Origin: Duganella lactea
GTDB taxonomy: Bacteria; Pseudomonadota; Gammaproteobacteria; Burkholderiales; Burkholderiaceae_D
Assembly: GCF_009857505.1 (NCBI RefSeq)
Contig: NZ_WWCP01000021.1
Location: 1 to 64,000, forward strand
DNA: 64,000 nt
Direction: 5' to 3'
Position 1 is the first letter of the stretch, and each line of letters starts with the position of its first letter. The notes beneath the pieces were generated by a model, which had not been told where the DNA came from, did not search any database, and saw only the letters and a list, made by a program, of their open reading frames with translations. This document shows, piece after piece, positions 18,042 through 27,345 of the stretch. The translations under genes and the position numbers were made by a program.

Positions 18042-18223
18042 AGGAAAAGAATCTTCGGAAAAAAGGGGAAAGTTCCACATTCTACCAGTCAGCGCCCGGT
18101 GGCGGCATAGCCGCACAATAATTTCCACATTGCAAGCTTATATTGGTAATATATCTTTCTCTTGATACATGTATGGCGCCCGTTGCACCGCACCGAGCAA
18201 AGCCGTGGAAAAGCGGGTTCTTT

Positions 18224-18253
18224 TTGACAATTCGCTATATACTTGAATAGAAC
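18224..18253 (+). promoter_or_regulatory. Candidate sigma-70 promoter for the RR-GGDEF-EAL gene
   Basis: TTGACA (18224-18229), 18-bp spacer, TAGAAC (18248-18253). The -35 is consensus and the -10 matches 4/6. It lies 27 bp before ATG 18280, which has TGGAGAAGCG as ribosome binding region. Confidence 0.55.
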
Positions 18254-18279
18254 ACCGAGTAATCCTGGAGAAGCGACAC

Positions 18280-20544
18280 ATGCCCCCACCGGTCACCCAC
18301 CTTGAGCAATCCAAGGATGATCAAGACGATCTGGTTTTCTTAGACGAGCATCCGGGCGCGCCTGCCGCAAGCACCGGGGCCCGCAGCGTGTGGCGTGTGA
18401 TGATTATCGACGACGACGAAGACGTCCACTCGACCACCACCTTCGCCCTCGGCAACCTCGACATGCAGCACCGTCCGTTGGAGTTCGTGCACGCCTACTC
18501 GGCCAGCCAGGCGCGCGAACTGCTCAAGCACGAACAGGAAATCGCCGTCATCCTGCTGGACGTGGTGATGGAACAGGACGACGCCGGCCTGCACCTGGTG
18601 CGCCACATCCGTGAAACGCTGCAGCTGCACGACGTGCGCATCATCCTGCGCACCGGCCAGCCCGGCTATGCCCCGGAAATCGACGCCATCCGCGATTTCG
18701 ACATCAACGATTACAAGACCAAATCCGAGCTGACCCGCATCAAGCTGTTCACCACGGTGACGGCGGCCATCCGCTCCTACGAGCAGATCCGCAAGATCAA
18801 CCAGAGCCGCCGCGGCCTGAACCAGATCGTCACCGCCAGCACCGAGCTGATGTCGCTGCATGGGGTGAAGAACTTCGCCGCCGGTGTGCTGGCGCAGATC
18901 GGCGACCTGCTGGGCATCGAGCCGCACGGCGTGCTGTGCGTGCAGGAGTTTCCGGACGGCGGCTGCCACGAGCTGGTGGTGATGGCCAGCGCCGGCACCT
19001 TCCGCCACCTCAACAACATCGCCCTGACCGTGTGCCAGGACCAGCGCATCCACGAGGCGCTGGACATGGCGCTGACGCAGCGCCGCAACCTCTACGGCGC
19101 GGATTACATTACGCTGTACTTCGCCGGCAAGGCCAGCCGTGATTTCGTCGCCTTCCTGGAAGTCAAACGGGCGCCGAGCGACATCGACGAGCGGCTGCTG
19201 GAGGTCTTCTGCAGCAACGTCGCGGTCGGCCTGGATAATGTCGAGCTGGTCTCGCACCTGCACACCGCCGCCTTCTACGACCAGCTGTGCAAGCTGCCCA
19301 ACCGCACCCGCCTGGTGGAAATTCTCGATGCCGCCATGGCCGGCCCGGCGCGCGAGGACGCCACGCTGTCGCTGGTCGACCTCGACCACTTTGCCGAAAC
19401 CAACGACGCGCTCGGCCACCAGTTCGGCGACATGCTGCTGATCGGCGTGGCCAACCGCCTACAAACCGAGCTGGGCGAACACGTTACCGTGGCACGCATC
19501 GGCGGCGACATCTTCTGCGTGCTGGGTGATTCGACGCAGGTTAATCCGGGCAACATCCTGGCGCTGTTCCAGCGCCCGTACAGCATCGACGGTCAGGACG
19601 TGCAGCTGTCGGCCACGCTGGGCCTGGTGCGCCTGGGCGAACACGAAGGCAGCGGCGCCGATGCGCTGAAGGACGCCGACATCGCGCTCAAGCGCGCCAA
19701 GTCGCAACAGCGCGCAGGTCACTTCTACTTCTCGCGCTCGATGGGCGTGGAAATACGCGAGCGGGTGCGCATGATGCACGCGCTGCGCACCGGCTTCGGC
19801 CAGAATCAGTTGTTCGTGGTGTACCAGCCGCAGATCGATCTGGTCACGCGGCGCCCGGTCGGCGCCGAGGCGCTGCTGCGCTGGCAGACGCCGGATGGCA
19901 AGTTCATCTCGCCGGACCGCTTCATCCCGATCGCCGAGTATTCCGGCCTGATCATCGACCTCGGTGAATGGGTGATGCGCACCGCCTGCCGCGAACTGGT
20001 CGACCTGCGCAAGGCCGGCCACCATGATTTCATGATGTCGATTAACGTCTCGCAGGTGCAGTTCCGCCATCCGCACTTCCTGGACATGCTCAAGCGGGCG
20101 CTGGAAGACACCGGCGCGCCGCCGCAGAATATCGAGCTGGAAATCACCGAATCGATGGCGATGGAAGAGCCGGACCTGCTGATCAAGATGCTGGCGCAGA
20201 TCAAGCAGACCGGGGTCAGCATCGCGATCGACGACTTCGGCACCGGTTTTTCGTCGCTGTCCTATTTGCAGCGGCTGCAAGTTGACCGATTGAAGATCGA
20301 CCGCGCCTTCGTCACCGAAATCACCGGCTCGGCGCGCGGCAGCAGCATTGCGGAAATGGTGATTCAGCTGGGCCGCAATCTCGGCCTGGCGGTGATCGCC
20401 GAAGGGGTGGAGGACGAGCGCCAGGCGCAGATTTTACAGGCGCTGGGCTGCCCGCTGGCGCAAGGCTTCCTGTTCGCCCGGCCGATGAACGCCAGCGCGC
20501 TGAGCAACTGGCTCAGCAACGACGCGCTGGAAGGCGTGGCCTAA
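18280..20544 (+). CDS. Response regulator-DUF3369-GGDEF(degenerate)-EAL protein
   Basis: The product is 754 aa. A receiver domain (~38-170; IIDDDEDVHS, phospho-Asp in VILLDVVME) is followed by a DUF3369 region (~185-330; SLHGVKNFAAGVLAQIGDLLG), GGDEF (~335-490) and EAL (~500-745). The GGDEF signature is IGGDIF, so the catalytic Glu is Ile and cyclase activity is unlikely. The EAL side keeps EALLRW, NVSQVQF, EITESMAM, IDDFGTGFSSL, LKIDRAF and AEGVED, so it probably hydrolyses c-di-GMP under control of phosphorylation. No partner kinase is adjacent. Confidence 0.92.
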   Translation: MPPPVTHLEQSKDDQDDLVFLDEHPGAPAASTGARSVWRVMIIDDDEDVHSTTTFALGNLDMQHRPLEFVHAYSASQARELLKHEQEIAVILLDVVMEQDDAGLHLVRHIRETLQLHDVRIILRTGQPGYAPEIDAIRDFDINDYKTKSELTRIKLFTTVTAAIRSYEQIRKINQSRRGLNQIVTASTELMSLHGVKNFAAGVLAQIGDLLGIEPHGVLCVQEFPDGGCHELVVMASAGTFRHLNNIALTVCQDQRIHEALDMALTQRRNLYGADYITLYFAGKASRDFVAFLEVKRAPSDIDERLLEVFCSNVAVGLDNVELVSHLHTAAFYDQLCKLPNRTRLVEILDAAMAGPAREDATLSLVDLDHFAETNDALGHQFGDMLLIGVANRLQTELGEHVTVARIGGDIFCVLGDSTQVNPGNILALFQRPYSIDGQDVQLSATLGLVRLGEHEGSGADALKDADIALKRAKSQQRAGHFYFSRSMGVEIRERVRMMHALRTGFGQNQLFVVYQPQIDLVTRRPVGAEALLRWQTPDGKFISPDRFIPIAEYSGLIIDLGEWVMRTACRELVDLRKAGHHDFMMSINVSQVQFRHPHFLDMLKRALEDTGAPPQNIELEITESMAMEEPDLLIKMLAQIKQTGVSIAIDDFGTGFSSLSYLQRLQVDRLKIDRAFVTEITGSARGSSIAEMVIQLGRNLGLAVIAEGVEDERQAQILQALGCPLAQGFLFARPMNASALSNWLSNDALEGVA

Positions 20545-20561
20545 TTGACCGGGGCTGGCGT

Positions 20562-21017
20562 TTAATCAGTCGCCTGCTCAGCCTCAGCCGGCCAGTCGCG
20601 GATATACGCTTTCAGCATGCGGTTCTCGAAGCTTTGCGCCTCCAGCACCGCGCGCGCCACATCATAGAACGAAATCACGCCAAGAATGGTCTTGGCATTC
20701 ATCACCGGCAGATAGCGCGCATGCTTCTCCAGCATGATGCGGCGCACCTCGTTGACATCGGTATCCGGCGTCACGGTAATCGGGTGGTCTTCCATGTGCT
20801 TGCGGACCGTGCCGCCGCCCACAGTGCCCTGGTTCTCATGCAGCGCGCGCAATACCTCGCGGAAAGTCAACATGCCCACCAGATCGCCAAATTCCATGAC
20901 GACCAGCGAACCGATGTCTTTCTCGGCCATGGTATTGGCGGCGTCCGCCAGGGGTTGATCGGGGGAGATGGTGTAAAGGATAGAACCTTTAACCTGAAGA
21001 ATTTCCGAGACTTTCAT
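20562..21017 (-). CDS. Tandem CBS-domain protein
   Basis: The product is 151 aa and consists of two CBS repeats (~8-65, LADAANTMAEKDIGSLVVMEFGDLVGMLTFREVLRAL; ~75-135, DVNEVRRIMLEKHARYLPVM...LGVISFYDVARAV). Such stand-alone pairs bind adenine nucleotides and regulate partners. ATG 21017 has AGGACGG upstream. It converges with the EAL gene, with 17 bp between stops. Confidence 0.93.
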   Translation of the reverse strand: MKVSEILQVKGSILYTISPDQPLADAANTMAEKDIGSLVVMEFGDLVGMLTFREVLRALHENQGTVGGGTVRKHMEDHPITVTPDTDVNEVRRIMLEKHARYLPVMNAKTILGVISFYDVARAVLEAQSFENRMLKAYIRDWPAEAEQATD

Positions 21018-21214
21018 TTTGGGCCGTCCTGTCCGCTGATATCTGCTCTGTGAATGGGAGTTCTAGTTATTGTTAGCCTTGCAGCGACTGTAGCCTATGC
21101 CCGGCAAAAAAGCCAGCGCTTCCCATAAGCAAAACATAACATTGTTGTGCTGCGGTTGCCACGCCGCATTTCAGGTTAGGATGCGCAGCATACCGACAAA
21201 TATCGCGAGCCACC

Positions 21215-22288
21215 ATGAGCAGCCTCAAACCGCCCGGTTTCCACACCTTGTCGCTGCACGCCGGCGCCACCCTGCCCGACGCCGGCGCCACCGCCATGCT
21301 GGAAGAACGCATCGCCGCGCTGGAGGGCGGCGTGGGCGCGGTCGCCACCGCCAGCGGCGAACTGGCGCTGCATCTGGCGATCAGCAGCATCGCCAGCGCC
21401 GGTGCGCACATCGTCGCCTCGCGCGCGCTGCATGCCGGCACCTGCCGGCTGCTGGCTTCATCAATGAAGCGCTTCGGCATCCAGACCACCTTTGTCGATC
21501 CGCGCAATCCGGACGCCTGGCGCGCCGCCATTCAGCCGGAAACGCGACTGCTGTTCGCCGAAACGCTGAGCGGCGGTGGGCTGGAAGTGCTGGACATTCC
21601 GGCCGTCGCCGCCATCGCGCACGAACATCGCCTGCCGCTGATGGTGGACGCCACATTGACCACGCCGTGGCTGCTGCAGCCCATCGCCCATGGCGCCGAC
21701 CTGGTGCTGCATGCCGCCGCCATGGGCGGCCTGCTGGTGGACGGCGGCACGTTCGACTGGCAGGCCGCCCATGAGCATACGGGCCGCTATGCCGAGCTAT
21801 GCGAACCGTGCGACTTCCTGCCCGGTGTGGTGTTTGCCGAAGAATCGACCGTCGGCGCCTTCACGCTGCGTGCCCGGCACGAGAACCTGGCGCCAATCAG
21901 TCCCCATCACGCGGCGGCCATACTGCACGGACTGGAAACGCTGCCGCTGCGCATGGAGCGCCACGTCGCCAACACGCGCAAGATTGTGGCGCTGCTGGCC
22001 ACCCATCCGGCGGTAACGGCGCTGCACTATCCCGAACTGCCGTCCCATCCGGACCATGAAGTGGCGCGGCGCCTGCTGCCAAAAGGCTGCGGCCCGACCT
22101 TGTCCTTCCACCTGAAAGGCGCGCTGCAAGTATTCTCGGCCGCCGAGGATCTCGGCGGCGCCAGATCGCAGATCATCCCGCCCGCGTCGGACAACGACCG
22201 GCTGCACCTGTCGATCGGCCTGGAAGAGGCGGACGACCTGCTGGAAGACCTGTCGCGCGCCCTCAAACTGTCGCAGAAAGGAGCCTGA
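21215..22288 (+). CDS. Cys/Met-metabolism PLP-fold protein lacking the PLP lysine
   Basis: The product is 357 aa. Homology to O-acetylhomoserine sulfhydrylase/cystathionine gamma-synthase is plain: HTLSLHAG, MLEERIAALEGGVGAVATASGELALHLAI, LMVDATLTTPWLLQPIAHGADLV, TLSFHLKG. But the YxRxxNPT segment (phosphate-binding Tyr/Arg, ~45 residues) is missing after residue 17. The lysine loop (family HSLTKFLGGHGTTIGG) is shortened to HAAAMGGLLVDGG (residues 166-178) with no Lys. The Asp of VDxT that holds the PLP ring nitrogen remains. The frame is intact, so this looks like a pseudoenzyme. It is followed one base later by an alpha/beta hydrolase gene. Confidence 0.82.
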   Translation: MSSLKPPGFHTLSLHAGATLPDAGATAMLEERIAALEGGVGAVATASGELALHLAISSIASAGAHIVASRALHAGTCRLLASSMKRFGIQTTFVDPRNPDAWRAAIQPETRLLFAETLSGGGLEVLDIPAVAAIAHEHRLPLMVDATLTTPWLLQPIAHGADLVLHAAAMGGLLVDGGTFDWQAAHEHTGRYAELCEPCDFLPGVVFAEESTVGAFTLRARHENLAPISPHHAAAILHGLETLPLRMERHVANTRKIVALLATHPAVTALHYPELPSHPDHEVARRLLPKGCGPTLSFHLKGALQVFSAAEDLGGARSQIIPPASDNDRLHLSIGLEEADDLLEDLSRALKLSQKGA

Positions 22289-22289
22289 C

Positions 22290-23057
22290 ATGCTGCTGAT
22301 CGTACAAGGCATACCAAGCTACTGCTACACCGGCGGCGCCCACTTCGATCCGGCGCGTCCGGCGGTGGTCTTCATACACGGCGCGCAGAACGACCATTCC
22401 GTGTGGACCGCGCAGGCCCGCTATTTCGCACATCTCGGCTACGGCGTGCTGGCGGTCGACCTGCCCGGCAATATGCGCAGCCAGGGCGCGCCCAAGACCA
22501 GCGTGGCGGACATGGCCGACTGGTTGCTGGCCTTGCTGGACGCGGCAAACGTGCGCCAGGCCGCGCTGATCGGCCACAGCATGGGTTCACTGATTGCGCT
22601 GGAAACGGTGTTCAAGGCGCCGCAGCGCGTAACCCATCTGGCGCTGGTGGGCAGCACCTATCCGATGAAAGTGGCCGACGCGCTGCTGACGACCGCGCGC
22701 GACAACGAGCTGGCGGCCATCGATATGGTCACCGCCTGGTCGCACTCGCCACTGGCCAGCCACACCGTGCGCAACACCGCGCGGCGCCTGATGCAGCGCA
22801 TGCCGGGCCGTCTGCACACCGACCTTGCGGCCTGCAACAGCTACGCCAACGGCGAACTGGCGGCGGCCTCGGTGCGCTGCCCTACCCTGCTGCTGCGCGG
22901 CGCCAGCGACGCCATGACGCCGCCAAAATCCGCCAAAGCGCTGGCAGCCGCGATCCCGCACGCGCAAACCGTTACGCTGGACAGCGGCCACTCGCTGATG
23001 AGCGAACAGCCGCAAGCCGTGCTGGCGGCGCTGCTGGCATTTATCGGCAGTCGATAG
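22290..23057 (+). CDS. Alpha/beta hydrolase
   Basis: The product is 255 aa. The oxyanion loop is VVFIHGAQND, the nucleophile elbow GHSMGS, an acidic residue lies in GASDAMTP, and the catalytic His is in DSGHSLMSEQP. The substrate is unknown. ATG 22290 follows the PLP-fold gene stop by one base and has AAGGAG upstream. Its last 17 bp overlap the end of the convergent YihY gene. Confidence 0.92.
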   Translation: MLLIVQGIPSYCYTGGAHFDPARPAVVFIHGAQNDHSVWTAQARYFAHLGYGVLAVDLPGNMRSQGAPKTSVADMADWLLALLDAANVRQAALIGHSMGSLIALETVFKAPQRVTHLALVGSTYPMKVADALLTTARDNELAAIDMVTAWSHSPLASHTVRNTARRLMQRMPGRLHTDLAACNSYANGELAAASVRCPTLLLRGASDAMTPPKSAKALAAAIPHAQTVTLDSGHSLMSEQPQAVLAALLAFIGSR

Positions 23058-24423
23058 GACCGAAGTGCGCGGCCATGGTCTTGCCCAGGCCCGCCTCGAC
23101 GGCGTTTTCCACCTCGCGCGCCAGCAGCGCGGCCTCGTGGGCGGCGCGCTGATCGCGCTCATCGTCGCCCACCGCCAGCACGCCGGCGTTGACCGGCATG
23201 CCGGCGAAGACGAACAGGCGGTAGACATCGGCCAGCGTCAGCTTGTCCATATTCGCCAGGATCACCCAGTGATCCGAGCCATCGCTGACGCGCTTGCCCC
23301 ACTGGACCCGCTTCGGCGCCGGTACCGGCACCCGGCCAACCCAGCCTTCGGCCATCATGCGCTCCAGCAGATTGTCCATCTCGTCGAAGCCGAGCCGCGT
23401 GCGCTCGCGGATATGGCCGGCGCTGACCAGCGCCGTGTCGCCGCATTTACAGGCCACGTGCAGCACTTTCAGAATCGCCATGGCGTCGACAAACTCGCCG
23501 CCCGGCTGCGCCTCATGCCACCAGCGCTCATACTTCACCACCGGCAGCGCGGCCACCAGCAGAGCGCCGACCAGCGTAATCAGCCACGACACATACACCC
23601 ACAGCAGGAACAGCGGCACGGCGGCCAGCGCGCCGTAAATCTTGGAGTACGTCGGGAATTGCGTAATGAAGATGGCGAAACCGCGCTTGGCCACCTCGAA
23701 CGCCACGCCGGCCACCAGACCGCCCCAGGCGGCGTCATGCCAGTCGACGTCGCGGTTCGGCACCACCACATACAGCAGCGTGAACGCGGCCATGGTCAGC
23801 GCCAGCGACAAGGCGGTGTAGATCACCTCCCCCACCACCGGCACATGGCCCACCAGATCGCTGGTGGCCATGAACACCTGCGACGACAGCGTCAGCGACA
23901 CGCCGATCATCAGCGGGCCGAGCGAGATCAACGCCCAGTAGACCAGAATGCGCTTGGTCCAGCTGCGCTGACCGCGCACGCGCCAGATGCGGTTGAACAC
24001 CCGCTCGATCAGGTTCATCATCGCGATCGACGTGAAGATCAGCGTCACCGCGCCCACCGCCGAAAGGCGGGTGGCCTTGGAGGCAAACATCGTCAGGTAG
24101 CTGAGGATGTTGTTGGAAATCGTCTTCGGCATCACGCTCTGCACGAAGTACGCCTCCAGCGAGCTGCGGAAGGCGTTGAACATCGGGAAGGTGGTAAAAA
24201 TCGCCAGCGCGATGGTCAGCAGCGGCACCAGCGCGAACACCGTGGTGAAGGTCAGACTGCCCGCGACCTGCGGCAGACTCTCTTCACGCAAGCGACGGCG
24301 AGCGAACAAGATCAGATCGCGCACCTCGGGCCAGGACAGCGAGCGCACAAGCTGAATCCCGCTGCGACAGCTGCGGAACAGGTACTGCAGGGTAGGACGG
24401 ACGTATTTTTCGTACATAAGCAT
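23041..24423 (-). CDS. YihY/BrkB-family inner-membrane protein with C-terminal extension
   Basis: The product is 460 aa from ATG 24423 (MLMYEKYVRP; a second ATG at 24417 is equally possible). The YihY domain (~35-310) has six hydrophobic segments, with SLTFTTVFALVPLLTI, the FNRIWRVRGQRSW loop and YGALAAVPLFLLWVYVSW. The C-terminal ~140 residues are a soluble extension (HWVILANMDKLTLADVYRLFVF). This family was once misnamed RNase BN. Function is unresolved. It is divergent from wrbA (57 bp). Confidence 0.92.
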   Translation of the reverse strand: MLMYEKYVRPTLQYLFRSCRSGIQLVRSLSWPEVRDLILFARRRLREESLPQVAGSLTFTTVFALVPLLTIALAIFTTFPMFNAFRSSLEAYFVQSVMPKTISNNILSYLTMFASKATRLSAVGAVTLIFTSIAMMNLIERVFNRIWRVRGQRSWTKRILVYWALISLGPLMIGVSLTLSSQVFMATSDLVGHVPVVGEVIYTALSLALTMAAFTLLYVVVPNRDVDWHDAAWGGLVAGVAFEVAKRGFAIFITQFPTYSKIYGALAAVPLFLLWVYVSWLITLVGALLVAALPVVKYERWWHEAQPGGEFVDAMAILKVLHVACKCGDTALVSAGHIRERTRLGFDEMDNLLERMMAEGWVGRVPVPAPKRVQWGKRVSDGSDHWVILANMDKLTLADVYRLFVFAGMPVNAGVLAVGDDERDQRAAHEAALLAREVENAVEAGLGKTMAAHFGPIDCR

Positions 24424-24447
24424 CAATCGTGACAACAGTGGCAATGA

Positions 24448-25086
<639 letters not shown>

Positions 25087-25091
25087 GCGCC

Positions 25092-25499
25092 ATGGAAACC
25101 ACGATGCAGAAGTACTTTCACTGGGGTGCTATCGGCAGCCTGGTGGCGCTGATTGTCTTGTGTGTGTTGTGGGAGATGGTGCTGGCGCCGTTGAAACCGG
25201 GTGGTTCGTGGCTGGTGCTGAAGGCCGCGCCGCTGCTGCTGCCGCTGTACGGCGTCTACAAGCGTGACATCTACACACTGCAATGGACCTCCATGATGAT
25301 CCTGGTGTATTTCGCCGAGGGCGTGGTGCGCGGCTGGAGCGACACCGGCGACCTGTCGGCCTGGCTGGGCTGGGGCGAGGCGGTGGTGGTGTGCATCTAC
25401 TTCGTGTGCGCGGTGCTGTACCTGCGCCCCTACAAGCGCGCCGCCAAAAAAATGGCCAGGGAACTGCTGGATAAAGTAAAGATCAACACCGTTAAATGA
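25092..25499 (+). CDS. DUF2069 membrane protein
   Basis: The product is 135 aa with four hydrophobic segments (WGAIGSLVALIVLCVLW; LLLPLYGVY; WTSMMILVYFAEG; AVVVCIYFVCAVLYLRP) and a basic C-terminus. DUF2069 proteins are typically found next to wrbA, as here (5 bp gap). Function is unknown. Confidence 0.9.
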   Translation: METTMQKYFHWGAIGSLVALIVLCVLWEMVLAPLKPGGSWLVLKAAPLLLPLYGVYKRDIYTLQWTSMMILVYFAEGVVRGWSDTGDLSAWLGWGEAVVVCIYFVCAVLYLRPYKRAAKKMARELLDKVKINTVK

Positions 25500-26902
25500 T
25501 GGACTTTCTCTCGCAATGTCGTGGCATCGTCGGCGATGCGTATGTGCTGGAGACGCCATCCGACATGGCGCCCTTCCTCACCGATCAGCGCGGACGTTTT
25601 ACCGGTAAGGCGCTGGCGGTGCTGCGTCCCGGCTCGGTGGATCAGGTGGCGGCGCTGGTGCGGGCTTGCGCCGCGCATCGCGTGGCGATGGTGCCGCAAG
25701 GCGGGAACACCGGTCTGGTGTTGGGCAGCGTGCCGGATATCAGCGGCGCGCAGGTGCTGCTGTCGCTGGCGCGGCTGAACAGCGTGCGCCAGGTCGATGC
25801 GGTCAACCGCACCATGACGGTGGACGCGGGCTGCATACTTCAACATATACAGGAAGCTGCGGCGGCCGAGGGCTGTCTGTTCCCGCTGTCGCTGGCGGCC
25901 GAAGGCAGTTGCACCATCGGCGGCAATCTGGCCACCAACGCGGGCGGCACGGCGGTTCTGCGCTACGGGAATACGCGCGAGCTGTGTCTCGGGCTGGAGG
26001 TGGTCATGCCGCAGGGCGAGGTCTGGAGCGGCTTGCGCGGCCTGCGCAAGGACAACACCGGTTACGATTTACGCGACCTGTTCATCGGTGCCGAGGGCAC
26101 GCTGGGCATCATCACCGGCGCGGTGCTCAAGCTGTATCCACAGCCGAAAGCCAGCATCACCGCGCTGGCGGCGCTGCCCTCGCCCGCCCACGCGCTGCAA
26201 CTGCTGGTGCTGATGCAGGATTATTGCGGCGCCAGCCTGACCGGCTTCGAGCTGATGTCGCGCTACTGCCTGGAGCTGGTGGCCGAACAATTCCCGTCGT
26301 TGCCCAAACCCTTTGCCGCACCCCATCCACAGTACGTGCTGCTGGAATTATCCAGCAGCGAATCGGAGCAGCACGCGGTTGGCCTGCTTGAACGGGCCAT
26401 CGGCGCTGCGCTGGCGCGTGATGTGATTCAGGATGCGGTGGTGGCGTCCTCGGTGGCGCAATCAGCCGGCTTGTGGCAGCTGCGCGAGCATATTCCACTG
26501 GCGCAGGCCAAGGCGGGCAAGAATATCAAGCACGATATTTCATTGCCGGTGTCGCGCATCGCGGACTTCGTCAGCGCCACCGGGCCGCTGCTGGATGCCG
26601 CCTTCCCCGGATGCCAGCTGGTGTGCTTCGGCCATCTGGGCGACGGCAACCTGCATTACAACGTCGCGCCGCCGCCCGGCATCTCGAACGAGGACTTTCT
26701 GCTCCAGCAGGATAAGGTTAACCGTGTGGTGTACGACAGCGTGGAGTCGTTCGGTGGCTCGATTTCGGCCGAACATGGTATCGGCGCGCTGAAGCGCGAC
26801 GAATTGGCCCGCTACAAGTCGCCGGTAGAACTCAACATGATGCGAGCCATCAAAGCGGCATTGGATCCACTGGGTATCATGAATCCCGGGAAAATCCTTT
26901 GA
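25496..26902 (+). CDS. FAD-linked oxidoreductase (GlcD / D-2-hydroxyglutarate dehydrogenase family)
   Basis: The product is 468 aa. The PCMH FAD domain (~35-215) includes VPQGGNTGLVLGSVP, SCTIGGNLATNAGG and GAEGTLGIITGAVLKLYP. The FAD-oxidase C domain ends in CFGHLGDGNLHYNV, the metal/substrate motif, and SAEHGIGALKRDEL. It oxidises a 2-hydroxy acid (D-2-hydroxyglutarate or D-lactate type). The ATG overlaps the DUF2069 stop (ATGA); a second ATG at 25499 is possible. Confidence 0.93.
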   Translation: MMDFLSQCRGIVGDAYVLETPSDMAPFLTDQRGRFTGKALAVLRPGSVDQVAALVRACAAHRVAMVPQGGNTGLVLGSVPDISGAQVLLSLARLNSVRQVDAVNRTMTVDAGCILQHIQEAAAAEGCLFPLSLAAEGSCTIGGNLATNAGGTAVLRYGNTRELCLGLEVVMPQGEVWSGLRGLRKDNTGYDLRDLFIGAEGTLGIITGAVLKLYPQPKASITALAALPSPAHALQLLVLMQDYCGASLTGFELMSRYCLELVAEQFPSLPKPFAAPHPQYVLLELSSSESEQHAVGLLERAIGAALARDVIQDAVVASSVAQSAGLWQLREHIPLAQAKAGKNIKHDISLPVSRIADFVSATGPLLDAAFPGCQLVCFGHLGDGNLHYNVAPPPGISNEDFLLQQDKVNRVVYDSVESFGGSISAEHGIGALKRDELARYKSPVELNMMRAIKAALDPLGIMNPGKIL

Positions 26903-26913
26903 GCGAGGCGGAG

Positions 26914-27345
26914 ATGAAATTGCTGATCGTTGTTCTGCTGTGGGCCGCCGCGATGGCGGCGCACGCACAAAGCGTCTACAAATGTTCGGTGAATGGCAAG
27001 GTCAGTTACAGCGATACGCCATGTCCGGCCGGGGCGCAGGCGGCCACGCTGGACATGCCGGCCGCGCCGAAAGCCGATCCCGCCGCCGCGCGCGATCTCA
27101 AACGCCAGCAGAAGCAAGCCAGCTCACTGGAAAAAGCGCGCCTCAAGCAGCAGGAGCGCGACGAGCGCGACGCCAACCGCGCCGCGCAAACCGCCGCCGT
27201 GCAGCGCAAGAAATGCGACAAGCTGAAACTCAACAAACGCTGGGCCGATGAAGACGCCCGCCGCGCCACCGGCCAGGCCTCCGAAGCCGCTCGTCTGCGC
27301 GCCCACCGGGCCGGCGAAGCCATGGCGCTGGAGTGTCCCCGCTGA
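26914..27345 (+). CDS. Secreted DUF4124-domain protein
   Basis: The product is 143 aa from ATG 26914 (MKLLIVVLLWAAAMAAHAQ), with GAGGCGGAG just upstream; an in-frame TTG at 26899 is less likely. The signal peptide probably ends after AHA. The DUF4124 motif follows: SVYKCSVNGKVSYSDTPCP. The remainder is a highly charged coiled-coil-like stretch ending with two further Cys (KKCDKL; LECPR). It is probably periplasmic; function unknown. Confidence 0.88.
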   Translation: MKLLIVVLLWAAAMAAHAQSVYKCSVNGKVSYSDTPCPAGAQAATLDMPAAPKADPAAARDLKRQQKQASSLEKARLKQQERDERDANRAAQTAAVQRKKCDKLKLNKRWADEDARRATGQASEAARLRAHRAGEAMALECPR

